Source of the DNA: an uncultured Oxalobacter sp.
GTDB taxonomy: Bacteria > Pseudomonadota > Gammaproteobacteria > Burkholderiales > Burkholderiaceae_D
Length of the DNA: 64,000 bases
Assembly (NCBI GenBank): GCA_934270705.1
Contig: CAKQQG010000004.1
Location: forward strand, 1-64,000
Reading direction: 5' to 3'
Positions within the stretch are counted from its first letter, which is position 1. The number at the start of each line of letters is the position of its first letter. The notes under the pieces are model-generated. The model had not been told where the DNA came from and searched no databases. It saw nothing but the letters and a program-made list of their open reading frames with translations. Below are positions 50,352 through 58,768 of this stretch, one piece after another. The translations under genes and the position numbers were made by a program.

Positions 50352-51413
50352 TCCACTTTCCAGCGCCCGCCGCCAGGCGTGCTTGCAATGAAATATTGTC
50401 GGCAAGTGACACAACGGGATTCGTTAGACGTTATGTGACTTTTAACCCACTAACGAGATCGTCGCAGGAAATTCATGTCCGACAGCAATTTAATGATTTT
50501 CACCGGCAATGCCAATCCGGCATTGGCCGCCAAGGTCGCCAGCAAACTCGGCATCCCTCTCGGCAAGGCTCACGTCTCCAAGTTCTCCGACGGCGAAACC
50601 ACTGTCGAAATCAATGAAAATGTCCGCGGCAAGGATGTCTTCGTCATCCAGTCCACCTGTGCTCCCACCAATGATAACCTGATGGAAATCATTCTCATGG
50701 TCGATGCACTCAAGCGCGCTTCTGCCGAACGGATCACTGCCTGCATCCCCTATTTCGGCTATGCACGTCAGGATCGCCGGCCGCGTTCCACACGTGTCGC
50801 CATCTCCGCACGTGTGATCGCCAACATCCTTGAAGGTATTGGCGTCGATCGTGTCCTTATCATGGACGTCCACGCCGACCAGATTCAGGGCTTCTTCGAT
50901 ATCCCTGTCGACAATATCTATGCCTCGCCCATCCTGCTCAAGGATCTCCAGAAGAAAAACTACAAGGATCTTCTTGTCGTCTCTCCCGATATCGGCGGCG
51001 TCGTCCGCGCACGCGCGCTGGCGGAACACCTGCATTGCGACCTGTCGATCATCGACAAGCGCCGGCCACGCCCGAACGAGTCCGAAGTCATGAACATCAT
51101 CGGCAATGTCGAAGGCAGGAACTGCGTCATCATGGATGATATCGTGGATACCGCCGGTACCCTGACACAGGCCGCAGAAGCGCTGAAAGAAAGAGGCGCC
51201 AAGATGGTCGTCGCCTATTGCACGCACCCGGTACTGTCCGGCCCCGCCGTCAAACGCATCACCGCATCCTCGCTGGATGAACTGGTCGTCACCGACACCA
51301 TCCCGTTGTCCGATGCCGCACGCCAGTGTTCCAAAATCCGCCAGATTTCCTGTGCAGAACTGCTGGCCGAAACACTGAAACGGATCAATACCGGCGACTC
51401 CGTCATGTCGTTG
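50275..51413 (+). repeat. tRNA-Gln-prs duplication, copy 2
   Basis: Partner of 48282-49420. The identical block is 50383-51023. Similarity begins at the tRNA 5' end and fades in the last codons of prs. Confidence 0.95.
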
Positions 51414-51434
51414 CTAAACGAAATGTATCATTGA
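50475..51434 (+). CDS. prs: Ribose-phosphate pyrophosphokinase, copy 2
   Basis: A 319-residue PRPP synthase, identical to copy 1 in the first 183 residues and intact in all catalytic motifs. Differences gather in the C-terminal part: AEHLHC for AKRLGC, DDIVD for DDMVD, VVAYC for VVGYC, RQISC for RQLSC, and the end [17 protein letters not shown]. None hits a known catalytic residue. It probably gives extra dosage; different allosteric behaviour is possible but not shown. A terminator shared with pth follows. Confidence 0.97.
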   Translation: MSDSNLMIFTGNANPALAAKVASKLGIPLGKAHVSKFSDGETTVEINENVRGKDVFVIQSTCAPTNDNLMEIILMVDALKRASAERITACIPYFGYARQDRRPRSTRVAISARVIANILEGIGVDRVLIMDVHADQIQGFFDIPVDNIYASPILLKDLQKKNYKDLLVVSPDIGGVVRARALAEHLHCDLSIIDKRRPRPNESEVMNIIGNVEGRNCVIMDDIVDTAGTLTQAAEALKERGAKMVVAYCTHPVLSGPAVKRITASSLDELVVTDTIPLSDAARQCSKIRQISCAELLAETLKRINTGDSVMSLLNEMYH

Positions 51435-51452
51435 CGATCAGTCACCCCTCAC

Positions 51453-51488
51453 AATAAAAAAACCGTCGTTACCGGCGGTTTTTTTATT
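51453..51488. terminator. Bidirectional terminator between prs copy 2 and pth
   Basis: AACCGTCG and CGGCGGTT pair (one G-U) around TTAC, with an A-run on the left and T7 on the right. It serves two convergent genes. Confidence 0.9.
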
Positions 51489-51506
51489 GTTCCAGACTCT
51501 TTCGTA

Positions 51507-52094
51507 TCAATGCGCGGTATGCAATTCCTTCATCGCCTTGTCAAACTGCCCTTCGCACAACATCGGCACGATCTGTATCGCGCGCGTCATCGCATCCTCG
51601 ATACTTCCCATGTCTTCCCGTCTTGGACGCTGAAGCACATAGTCGATCACCGGCGATTTCAGATTCAGCGAACGAGGGTGTCCGATACCGATACGCAAGC
51701 GCCAGAAATCCTGTGTGCCAAGTGCAGACGCGATATCCTTCAGACCATTGTGCCCCCCTGTCGAGCCTGAACGCTTGAGTTTCGCCTGTCCGGGTGAAAT
51801 ATCCAGTTCGTCATGAACGACCAGAATCTCTTCCGGAGAGATCCTGAAAAAACGTGCCATCGCGCCGACCGCCAGCCCGGAACGGTTCATGAAAGTTTGC
51901 GGCTTCATCAGCCAGACATCATGTCCGCCGATCCTGACTCGTGCGACCAGTGCCGAAAATTTCGCTTCCTTTTGCCAACCGTTTCCGTGAAAACCGCTTT
52001 CCAGATTATCCACCACCCAGAAACCCGCATTGTGGCGTGTCTGTTCATATTCGGGTCCGGGATTTCCCAGCCCGACAATTAGCCGAATACTCAT
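51507..52094 (-). CDS. pth: Peptidyl-tRNA hydrolase
   Basis: A 195-residue enzyme that recycles peptidyl-tRNA dropped by ribosomes. RLIVGLGNPGPEYEQTRHNAGFW includes the catalytic His, and KPQTFMNRSG and VVHDELDISPG are the other family motifs. ATG 52094 has AGGC upstream. It usually follows rplY on the same strand in this order of bacteria; here it faces the opposite way, convergent with prs copy 2. Confidence 0.97.
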   Translation of the reverse strand: MSIRLIVGLGNPGPEYEQTRHNAGFWVVDNLESGFHGNGWQKEAKFSALVARVRIGGHDVWLMKPQTFMNRSGLAVGAMARFFRISPEEILVVHDELDISPGQAKLKRSGSTGGHNGLKDIASALGTQDFWRLRIGIGHPRSLNLKSPVIDYVLQRPRREDMGSIEDAMTRAIQIVPMLCEGQFDKAMKELHTAH

Positions 52095-52142
52095 AATTGC
52101 CTGCAATTGAAAAACATCTTCCTGAATAACAGACTATGCCAT

Positions 52143-52448
52143 TCAGTTTCTGCGCTGCTGAACCAGAATCCATGGGCTGACTACAACGGCCCAAAGCAAG
52201 GCATCGGAATCCGACCATACCTGCGCCTGTTCATCAGTGACCTTTCCGATTTCCCTGTTTTCCAGCATTCCTGAAATCGCCTTGACATCATCGGATGCCA
52301 TCAACTGTGCGACGCGGATCATATCGACATGATCTTCCACAGAAATGACCCGTCCGCCCGCGAAAAAGCGTTCGAGTTCTTTCCAGGGTATCTGCGCGGT
52401 TTCCAGATTGATTTTTGCATACAGCAATTCTTCCTGTTCTGTCGTCAT
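52143..52448 (-). CDS. DUF2288 family protein
   Basis: A 101-residue cytoplasmic protein matching DUF2288. It opens LLYAKINLETAQIPWKELERFFAGGRVISV and ends TDEQAQVWSDSDALLWAVVVSPWILVQ. No catalytic residues are evident and no function is known. It sits 48 bases upstream of pth on the same strand and 21 bases after slyX. Confidence 0.88.
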   Translation of the reverse strand: MTTEQEELLYAKINLETAQIPWKELERFFAGGRVISVEDHVDMIRVAQLMASDDVKAISGMLENREIGKVTDEQAQVWSDSDALLWAVVVSPWILVQQRRN

Positions 52449-52469
52449 AAATAGCCTGCCGGAAAATGG

Positions 52470-52661
52470 TTAATAATGAGGCGGTCTCTCGTTAAGCGGC
52501 TTGTCGCTTTCCAGTTCGATGATCCGTCTTGCCATTTCCTTGAGAATTGCTTCGAAACCATCGATTTTCAACTGCTGTTGATAAACTGTCTTGTTCAGTT
52601 CATCAATCATATCTTCCTGTCTTGTAATGCGTATTTCAAGATCGATCAGTCGTTCTTCCAT
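52470..52661 (-). CDS. slyX: SlyX family protein
   Basis: A 63-residue coiled-coil protein. The sequence MEERLIDLEIRITRQEDM, then LNKTVYQQQLKID, ends in the typical PLNERPPHY. AAGGGGAAG lies just before ATG 52661. SlyX is conserved in proteobacteria but has no firm function. Confidence 0.92.
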   Translation of the reverse strand: MEERLIDLEIRITRQEDMIDELNKTVYQQQLKIDGFEAILKEMARRIIELESDKPLNERPPHY

Positions 52662-52704
52662 ACTTCCCCTTCCGGAAAACGTTCTTCCCGCGGCATCGGG
52701 TATC

Positions 52705-54768
52705 TCATGCCTGTTCCGTTTTCTGCAACAGCGCCTTGAGTCTGGCCAGCCTTTCTTTCGGCGTCAATACTTCGGACGCCTTCGGCACGGCGATCCCCTC
52801 ATCCAGTTTCATTTCCGCAATAAAACGCGATGGCTCACATTGTACGGTTTCCCGCGCCTTTTTCCGCTTCTTGCACCATGAAACATGCAATGTCCGCTGC
52901 GCGCGGGTAATACCGACATACATAAGCCGCCTTTCTTCCTGAATCCGTGTGGCCAACTGTTCGGACGGCGTATCCGGATCGCCCAGATGAGGCAAAATGC
53001 CTTCCTCGACACCGACCAGAAAAACATGCGGAAATTCCAGCCCCTTGGCGGCATGCAATGTCGAAAGATGTACGGCATCCTGCTCTTCATCCTTGCCTTC
53101 GAGCATCGTCATCAATGCTACCATCTGCGTCAATTCCAGCAGATTCTTTTCCGGCCCGTCCTCGTACTTGCCCCCCTGACTTTTCTGCTTGAGCCAGTTC
53201 GTGAACTCCAGCACATTCTGCCATTTGTTTTTCGCGGTCCGCTCATCGAAATTGTCGTAGAGATACGTCTCATAGGCAATCGCCTGCATCAGTTCATCCA
53301 GCAACGCCGCGGCATTTTCACCCTTGCCTGAAGCACCCGGACGACTTGCCCGTTCCTCGATACCGTTGATGAAATCACAAAATTCACGCAATGGCCGGAG
53401 TTGTCGTGGCGCGAGTCTGGCTTCCAGTCCACCCTTATATACGGCTTCGAACAACGAGCATTGCCACTGCCCCGCCAGTGCACCCAGCGTTTCCAGCGTC
53501 GATTGTCCCACGCCACGTCGCGGAGTCGTCACGGCACGGATAAAAGCCGGATCGTCATCGAGATTGGCGATCAGGCGCAAGTAACTGACGATATCTCGAA
53601 TTTCTGCACGAGCGAAAAAACTTTGTCCGCCTGAAATGGTATAGGGAATGTTCTCACGTCTTAACATCGTTTCGAACAGACGTGCCTGATAATTGCCACG
53701 ATACAAAATGGCGAAATCGGAATACCGGGCACGACGCTCGAACTTCTGCGCCGACAGTAACATGACGACCCGTTCTGCTTCCTGTTCCTCATCGGACATC
53801 GCCAGCATTTTGACCGGATCACCCAAACCGAGATCGGACCACAACGTTTTCTCGAACAATTTGGGATTGTTCCCGATCACCGAATTGGCTGCCTGCAATA
53901 TCCGCATGGATGAACGATAATTCTGTTCCAGCCGGATCACTTTCAGATCGCTGAAGTCCTGTTGCAAGGTTTTCAGATTCTCGATCGTCGCACCACGCCA
54001 CGCATAAATCGCCTGATCGTCATCGCCAACTGCCGTAAACATCGGTTTTTTCCCGATACCCGTCACCAGCAGTTTCACCAGTTCATACTGGCAGGTATTG
54101 GTATCCTGATACTCGTCAACCAGCAGGTAACGCAAACGTCGCTGCCATTTTTCACGTACCTTGTCGCTGGAGCGGAACAGTTCGACCGGCAACCGGATCA
54201 GATCGTCGAAATCCACCGCCTGATAGGCCGAAAGCGTCGCCACATAATTGCGGTATATCCGTGCGGCTTGCGCTTCCTCGTCATCCAGCGCGTTCCTGAG
54301 CGCAGTTTCCGGATCCACCATGGCGTTTTTCCAAAGCGAAATCGCTCCCTGAATACGACGAATCACCTGCTTGTCCGTCGTCACCGCAAGATCCTGCACC
54401 AAAGAAAAACAATCCTCGCTGTCCAGAATCGAGAAACGGTCTTTCAGGTTCAACTCGCCAGCTTCCTGACGCAGAATTTTCACGCCAAGCGAATGAAACG
54501 TCGAAATCGTCAACTGCGATGCCTCGGACGGTTCCGCCAGCAAATGCGAAATCCGTTCCTGCATCTCGGCAGCCGCCTTGTTGGTAAAGGTCAGTGCCGC
54601 GATATGCCGCGCTTCATACCTGCCGCTACCGATCATGTAAGCGATTTTCTGCGTGATGACACGCGTCTTGCCAGACCCGGCGCCCGCCAGCACAAGACAA
54701 GGACCATCCATATAATGCACCGCTTCATACTGCTGCGCATTCAATGCAGCAAAGGCATCCTTCGACAT
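52705..54768 (-). CDS. rep: UvrD/Rep-family 3'-5' DNA helicase
   Basis: A 687-residue superfamily 1A helicase, closest in length and layout to Rep. Walker A is AGAGSGKT (28-35); other motifs are ALTFTNKAAAEM, STFHSLG, LLVDEYQDTN, GDDDQAIYAWRGA, RLEQNYRS, TLHAAKGLEFPHVFLVG and LMYVGITRA. All core motifs are intact, so it should be an active motor used at stalled forks. The C-terminus lacks the UvrD tail. It is divergent from hslV. Confidence 0.93.
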   Translation of the reverse strand: MSKDAFAALNAQQYEAVHYMDGPCLVLAGAGSGKTRVITQKIAYMIGSGRYEARHIAALTFTNKAAAEMQERISHLLAEPSEASQLTISTFHSLGVKILRQEAGELNLKDRFSILDSEDCFSLVQDLAVTTDKQVIRRIQGAISLWKNAMVDPETALRNALDDEEAQAARIYRNYVATLSAYQAVDFDDLIRLPVELFRSSDKVREKWQRRLRYLLVDEYQDTNTCQYELVKLLVTGIGKKPMFTAVGDDDQAIYAWRGATIENLKTLQQDFSDLKVIRLEQNYRSSMRILQAANSVIGNNPKLFEKTLWSDLGLGDPVKMLAMSDEEQEAERVVMLLSAQKFERRARYSDFAILYRGNYQARLFETMLRRENIPYTISGGQSFFARAEIRDIVSYLRLIANLDDDPAFIRAVTTPRRGVGQSTLETLGALAGQWQCSLFEAVYKGGLEARLAPRQLRPLREFCDFINGIEERASRPGASGKGENAAALLDELMQAIAYETYLYDNFDERTAKNKWQNVLEFTNWLKQKSQGGKYEDGPEKNLLELTQMVALMTMLEGKDEEQDAVHLSTLHAAKGLEFPHVFLVGVEEGILPHLGDPDTPSEQLATRIQEERRLMYVGITRAQRTLHVSWCKKRKKARETVQCEPSRFIAEMKLDEGIAVPKASEVLTPKERLARLKALLQKTEQA

Positions 54769-54832
54769 ACCGACATTCCGAAATCATCAAGGGCTGCCAT
54801 TATAACAGCGCGAAGCGAAACCCATATGAACC

Positions 54833-54860
54833 TGTTCAGGGTAAACTAGTACCCTGAACA
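54833..54860. promoter_or_regulatory. Perfect inverted repeat in the rep-hslV spacer
   Basis: TGTTCAGGGTA-N6-TACCCTGAACA, 11-base arms without mismatch. It lies 65 bases before the rep start and 12 bases upstream of the hslV -35. No T-run follows. An unknown regulator site is the simplest reading. Confidence 0.5.
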
Positions 54861-54871
54861 AACAGGCAACA

Positions 54872-54899
54872 CTTGCAATCGGCAAGACCGCCCCCATCT
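54872..54899 (+). promoter_or_regulatory. Sigma-32-type promoter of hslVU
   Basis: CTTGCAA (54872-54878) and CCCCATCT (54892-54899), 13 bases apart. The -10 fits the RpoH consensus exactly and the -35 differs at one base. A short hairpin CTTCGGC-N6-GCCGAAG (54898-54917) overlaps the expected transcription start. Confidence 0.7.
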
Positions 54900-54960
54900 T
54901 CGGCAAAAACGCCGAAGCGGTTTTCTGCCGGCTTGGTTCTGACTTGACATAGGAAACCAT

Positions 54961-55497
54961 ATGGAACAATTTCACGGGACAACCATTGTATCGGTCCGTC
55001 GCGGCGACCGTGTCGCACTGGGTGGGGACGGACAAGTCACACTCGGCAATATCGTCATCAAGGGAACTGCAAGAAAAGTCCGCAAACTGTACCACGGACG
55101 AGTACTGGCAGGATTTGCCGGCGGAACGGCCGACGCATTCACCCTGATCGAACGTTTCGAGGCCAAACTGGAAAAACACCAGGGCAACCTGTTACGCTCC
55201 TCGGTCGAACTGGCAAAAGACTGGCGAACCGATCGCATGCTGCGCCGTCTGGAAGCCATGCTCCTCGTCGCGGACCGTGAATCGACCCTTGTCATCACCG
55301 GAAACGGCGATGTGCTGGAACCTGAAGAAGGCGTAGGCGCCATCGGCTCCGGCGGTCCTTACGCACAGGCCGCAGCACTGGCACTGCAACGCGACACAGA
55401 ACTTTCGCCCGAAGAAATCGTCAGAAAATCGCTGGCGATCGCAGGCGACCTCTGTATCTACACCAACCAGTCCCATATCATCGAAACTCTGGATTGA
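54961..55497 (+). CDS. hslV: HslV protease subunit
   Basis: A 178-residue proteasome-like peptidase of the HslUV complex. Removing the six-residue leader MEQFHG exposes the N-terminal catalytic Thr7 (TTIVSVRRG). [37 protein letters not shown] and [14 protein letters not shown] are characteristic. AGGAAA precedes ATG 54961. hslU follows after about 43 bases. Confidence 0.97.
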   Translation: MEQFHGTTIVSVRRGDRVALGGDGQVTLGNIVIKGTARKVRKLYHGRVLAGFAGGTADAFTLIERFEAKLEKHQGNLLRSSVELAKDWRTDRMLRRLEAMLLVADRESTLVITGNGDVLEPEEGVGAIGSGGPYAQAAALALQRDTELSPEEIVRKSLAIAGDLCIYTNQSHIIETLD

Positions 55498-55540
55498 ACA
55501 TTCCGGATTTCACTTGTTATTTTTTCCGAACGAATCCATC

Positions 55541-56872
55541 ATGAACCTGACTCCCCAAGAGATCGTCACCGAACTGGACAAACATGTCGTCGGGCAATCC
55601 AAAGCCAAACGCGCCGTCGCCGTCGCATTGCGCAACCGTTGGCGACGCCAGCAAGTCGCCGAACCGCTCCGGCATGAAATCACCCCGAAAAACATTCTGA
55701 TGATCGGACCGACAGGCGTCGGCAAAACCGAAATCGCACGTCGCCTCGCCAGACTGGCGGATGCACCGTTCATCAAGATCGAAGCGACCAAATTCACGGA
55801 AGTCGGTTACGTCGGCCGCGATGTCGATACCATCATCCGAGATCTCGTGGATATCGGCATCAAACAAACCCGCGAGGCCGAAATGGTCAAGGTCCGCTCC
55901 AAAGCCATCGATGCCGCCGAAGACCGGGTTCTCAACATTCTGGTACCTCCCCCGCGTGACTTCGGCTTTTCGTCCGGCGATCCGAAAACTGCATCAGGTG
56001 ACAATACCCGTCAGGCCTTCCGCAAAAAACTGCGCGAAGGTTCGCTTGACGACAAGGAAATCGAAATCGAAGTCGCCGACACAGGACCGCACATGGAAAT
56101 CATGGCGCCTCCCGGCATGGAAGAAATGACCGAGCAAATCAAATCCATGTTTTCCGGACTGGGTGGCGGACGCAAGAAAAACCGAAAGGTCAAAATCCGT
56201 GAAGCCATCAAGCTGATGATCGAGGAAGAAGCGGCCAAACTGATCAACGAAGACGATTTGCGCCAGAAAGCCATTTCCAATGTCGAGCAGAACGGCATCG
56301 TCTTTCTGGATGAAATCGACAAGATCGCTTCCCGTTCCGAAATCGGCGGCGCCGACGTCTCGCGTGCCGGCGTCCAGCGTGACCTGTTGCCGCTTGTCGA
56401 GGGCACGACCGTCAACACCAAATACGGCATGATCAAGACAGACCACATTCTGTTCATCGCATCGGGCGCTTTCCAGCTCTCCAAGCCGTCCGATCTGATA
56501 CCGGAACTGCAAGGCCGTTTCCCGATCCGTGTCGAACTGGAATCGCTTTCCATCGAGGACTTCGAGCAGATTCTGACCAGTACCGAAGCCAGCCTCATTT
56601 CACAGTACAAGGCACTGCTGGCGACGGAAGGCATGCAACTGGAATTCAGCGAAGACGCCATACGGCGGCTTGCCGAAATTTCCCACTCCGTCAACGAACG
56701 GACGGAAAACATCGGTGCACGCCGGCTCTATACCGTCATGGAAAGATTGCTTGAAGAAATATCCTTCACCGCCGTCAATTACAACGGCACCCTGACCATC
56801 GACAAAAACTACGTCAACGAACGGCTGGATGCACTGTCCGCCGATGAAGATCTCTCACGTTACGTCCTGTAA
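55541..56872 (+). CDS. hslU: HslU ATPase subunit
   Basis: A 443-residue AAA+ unfoldase that feeds HslV. Walker A is [31 protein letters not shown] is the pore loop; the I-domain (about residues 110-235) is followed by Walker [11 protein letters not shown] and the C-terminal [21 protein letters not shown]. The final residues [11 protein letters not shown] form the tail that inserts into HslV. ATG 55541 gives the family N-terminus [19 protein letters not shown]. Confidence 0.98.
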   Translation: MNLTPQEIVTELDKHVVGQSKAKRAVAVALRNRWRRQQVAEPLRHEITPKNILMIGPTGVGKTEIARRLARLADAPFIKIEATKFTEVGYVGRDVDTIIRDLVDIGIKQTREAEMVKVRSKAIDAAEDRVLNILVPPPRDFGFSSGDPKTASGDNTRQAFRKKLREGSLDDKEIEIEVADTGPHMEIMAPPGMEEMTEQIKSMFSGLGGGRKKNRKVKIREAIKLMIEEEAAKLINEDDLRQKAISNVEQNGIVFLDEIDKIASRSEIGGADVSRAGVQRDLLPLVEGTTVNTKYGMIKTDHILFIASGAFQLSKPSDLIPELQGRFPIRVELESLSIEDFEQILTSTEASLISQYKALLATEGMQLEFSEDAIRRLAEISHSVNERTENIGARRLYTVMERLLEEISFTAVNYNGTLTIDKNYVNERLDALSADEDLSRYVL

Positions 56873-56879
56873 TGCACAA

Positions 56880-56907
56880 GGGCGGTGTCCTCGCCGGACA
56901 CTGCCCC
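56880..56907. terminator. Hairpin between hslU and the nitroreductase gene
   Basis: GGGCGGTGTCC pairs with GGACACTGCCC (one G-U) around a five-base loop. It is very stable but has no T-run, so termination is uncertain. Confidence 0.4.
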
Positions 56908-56914
56908 GTTCACA

Positions 56915-57577
56915 CTAGCGGACCCAGACCACGACGTCGTCTGCCGACTGTCTTGTTTTGGCCTTTGGTTCATCGATACGGTAACCGAAAGCCACCATAA
57001 CCCCCAAACCATAACGACCGTTATCGAGCAAACCGTGTTCGGACAATATTTTTTCGATAGCGGACATATTGCCCCCCTCGATCGCGCATGAATCGATACC
57101 CAGCAATGCCGCCGCTGTCATCATATTGCCCAGCGCGATATAAGCCTGCTTGACCGACCAGTCGAAAAGCGTTCTGGAAGAATCCAGAATCCCGTTTTCC
57201 TTCTGGAAGGCACGGAAACGTTCCCGTTTCTTTTCCATCATTTCCGGAGAAAGATGCTGGACATCGCGCATCATCCGGGTCACATGCGATGAATCGTAAC
57301 GCATACCGTCTTTCAGGCACAAAATGGCGACATAATGACTGGCCGTCGGCAACTGTCCCTGCGCCCCCCACGTCACCGTTTTCAGTTCATCGCGCAACTG
57401 GGCATTTTGTATCACCAAAAACCGCCATGGCTCGAAACCGAACGAACTTGGCGAAAGCCGCCCCGCTTCCAGAATCACCTGAAAATCCTGATCGCTGATC
57501 TTTTTCGTGGCATCGAACTTCTTCGTGGCATGCCGGAACTGAAAAGCGGACAATACATCTTCTCTGGTAACCATCAT
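56915..57577 (-). CDS. Nitroreductase family FMN oxidoreductase
   Basis: A 220-residue NfsB/NfnB-like flavoprotein. FQFRHATKKFDATKKISDQDFQVILEAGRLSPSSFGFEPWRFLVI is the FMN-binding N-terminal region, and IDSCAIEGGN with GLGVMVAFGYR is typical near the C-terminus. It probably reduces quinones or nitro compounds with NAD(P)H; the true substrate is unknown. GGAGGA lies just before ATG 57577. It is upstream of no obvious partner. Confidence 0.93.
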   Translation of the reverse strand: MMVTREDVLSAFQFRHATKKFDATKKISDQDFQVILEAGRLSPSSFGFEPWRFLVIQNAQLRDELKTVTWGAQGQLPTASHYVAILCLKDGMRYDSSHVTRMMRDVQHLSPEMMEKKRERFRAFQKENGILDSSRTLFDWSVKQAYIALGNMMTAAALLGIDSCAIEGGNMSAIEKILSEHGLLDNGRYGLGVMVAFGYRIDEPKAKTRQSADDVVVWVR

Positions 57578-57639
57578 TCCTCCCTATTCAATAAAACCGC
57601 GCCCTTCTTGTCATGCGAGAAACGCACCCCCATACAGAA

Positions 57640-57664
57640 AAGGCGCCCTGCCAGAGAGCGCCTT
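57640..57664 (-). terminator. Terminator downstream of gapA
   Basis: Minus strand: AAGGCGC, 11-base loop, GCGCCTT then TTCTG. The T-run is short but the position after gapA fits. Confidence 0.65.
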
Positions 57665-57682
57665 CATGCCAGTTGGTAATAC

Positions 57683-58696
57683 TTACTTCGCATTCCACAG
57701 TGCCGTTGCCGTATCCAGCATACGGCAGCTGAAACCCCATTCATTATCGTACCAGGACAGAATCTTGACCAGCGAACCATCAACGACACGTGTCTGCGTG
57801 GCATCGAAAATGCTGGAAGCCGGAATATGGTTGAAATCCGAAGAAACCAGCGGTTCGACATTGTAATCGAGAATACCCTTGAGCTTGCCTTCGGATGCCT
57901 TCCTGACCACTTCGTTGACTTCCTCGACCGAGGTCTTGCGCGCTGCATTGAACGTCAGATCGACGACCGAAACATTGATGGTCGGAACACGCATTGCGAA
58001 ACCGTCGAGTTTGCCGTTCAGTTCCGGCAATACCAGTCCGACAGCGGCAGCAGCTCCGGTACGTGTCGGAATGATGTTCAGACCGGCAGCACGTGCACGT
58101 CTCGGATCGCGGTGATACACATCGGTGAGTACCTGATCGTTGGTATAGGAATGCACCGTCGTCATCAAACCATCGACGATTCCCAGACCTTCATTCAATG
58201 CCAGCGCTACCGGTGCCAGACAGTTCGTCGTGCAGGATGCATTCGAAATGACCGTATCCGTCGCTTTCAGGACATGCTGGTTGACACCATATACGACTGT
58301 CGCATCCACATCCTTGCCGCCCGGAGCCGAAATGATCACTTTTTTCGCTCCTGCGCGCAGATGTGCCGAAGCGGCAGCCTTGGATGTGAAAATGCCGGTA
58401 CATTCCATAACGATATCGACACCCAGTTCCTTCCATGGCAGGTTTTCCGGATCGCGCTCACCGGTAACACGGATCCGGTCGCCGTTGACAATCAGCTCAT
58501 TGCCTTCGACAGATACATCGGCCGGGAACTTGCCATGCGCCGTATCGTATCGGGTCAACAGGGCGATCGTATCGATTTCGCCCGGATTGTTGATGGCGAC
58601 AATTTCGATATCATGACGCTTGCCGTATTCATAATGTGCGCGAAGAACGTTTCTTCCGATACGACCGTAACCGTTGATTGCCACGCGAATAGCCAT
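57683..58696 (-). CDS. gapA: Glyceraldehyde-3-phosphate dehydrogenase
   Basis: A 337-residue enzyme of glycolysis and gluconeogenesis. The nucleotide fold starts [16 protein letters not shown]. Catalytic Cys155 is in SNASCTTNC, and [32 protein letters not shown] is the substrate region. At the end of the second beta strand the usual IND is INN (Asn37), where Asp normally selects NAD. AGGAG precedes ATG 58696. It is downstream of tkt in a likely operon. Confidence 0.97.
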   Translation of the reverse strand: MAIRVAINGYGRIGRNVLRAHYEYGKRHDIEIVAINNPGEIDTIALLTRYDTAHGKFPADVSVEGNELIVNGDRIRVTGERDPENLPWKELGVDIVMECTGIFTSKAAASAHLRAGAKKVIISAPGGKDVDATVVYGVNQHVLKATDTVISNASCTTNCLAPVALALNEGLGIVDGLMTTVHSYTNDQVLTDVYHRDPRRARAAGLNIIPTRTGAAAAVGLVLPELNGKLDGFAMRVPTINVSVVDLTFNAARKTSVEEVNEVVRKASEGKLKGILDYNVEPLVSSDFNHIPASSIFDATQTRVVDGSLVKILSWYDNEWGFSCRMLDTATALWNAK

Positions 58697-58768
58697 AAAT
58701 TCACTCCTGAATGTATAAAAAAACCCGTCAAAAGTACGAACCTTTTCGCCGGTCCATACCGCATATCT

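Noticed and set aside
48282..51434. The tRNA-prs duplication as an assembly artefact
   Set aside because: The copies differ in the tRNA, leader and last third of prs, and they have different flanks and terminators. A collapse or false duplication would give identical copies.
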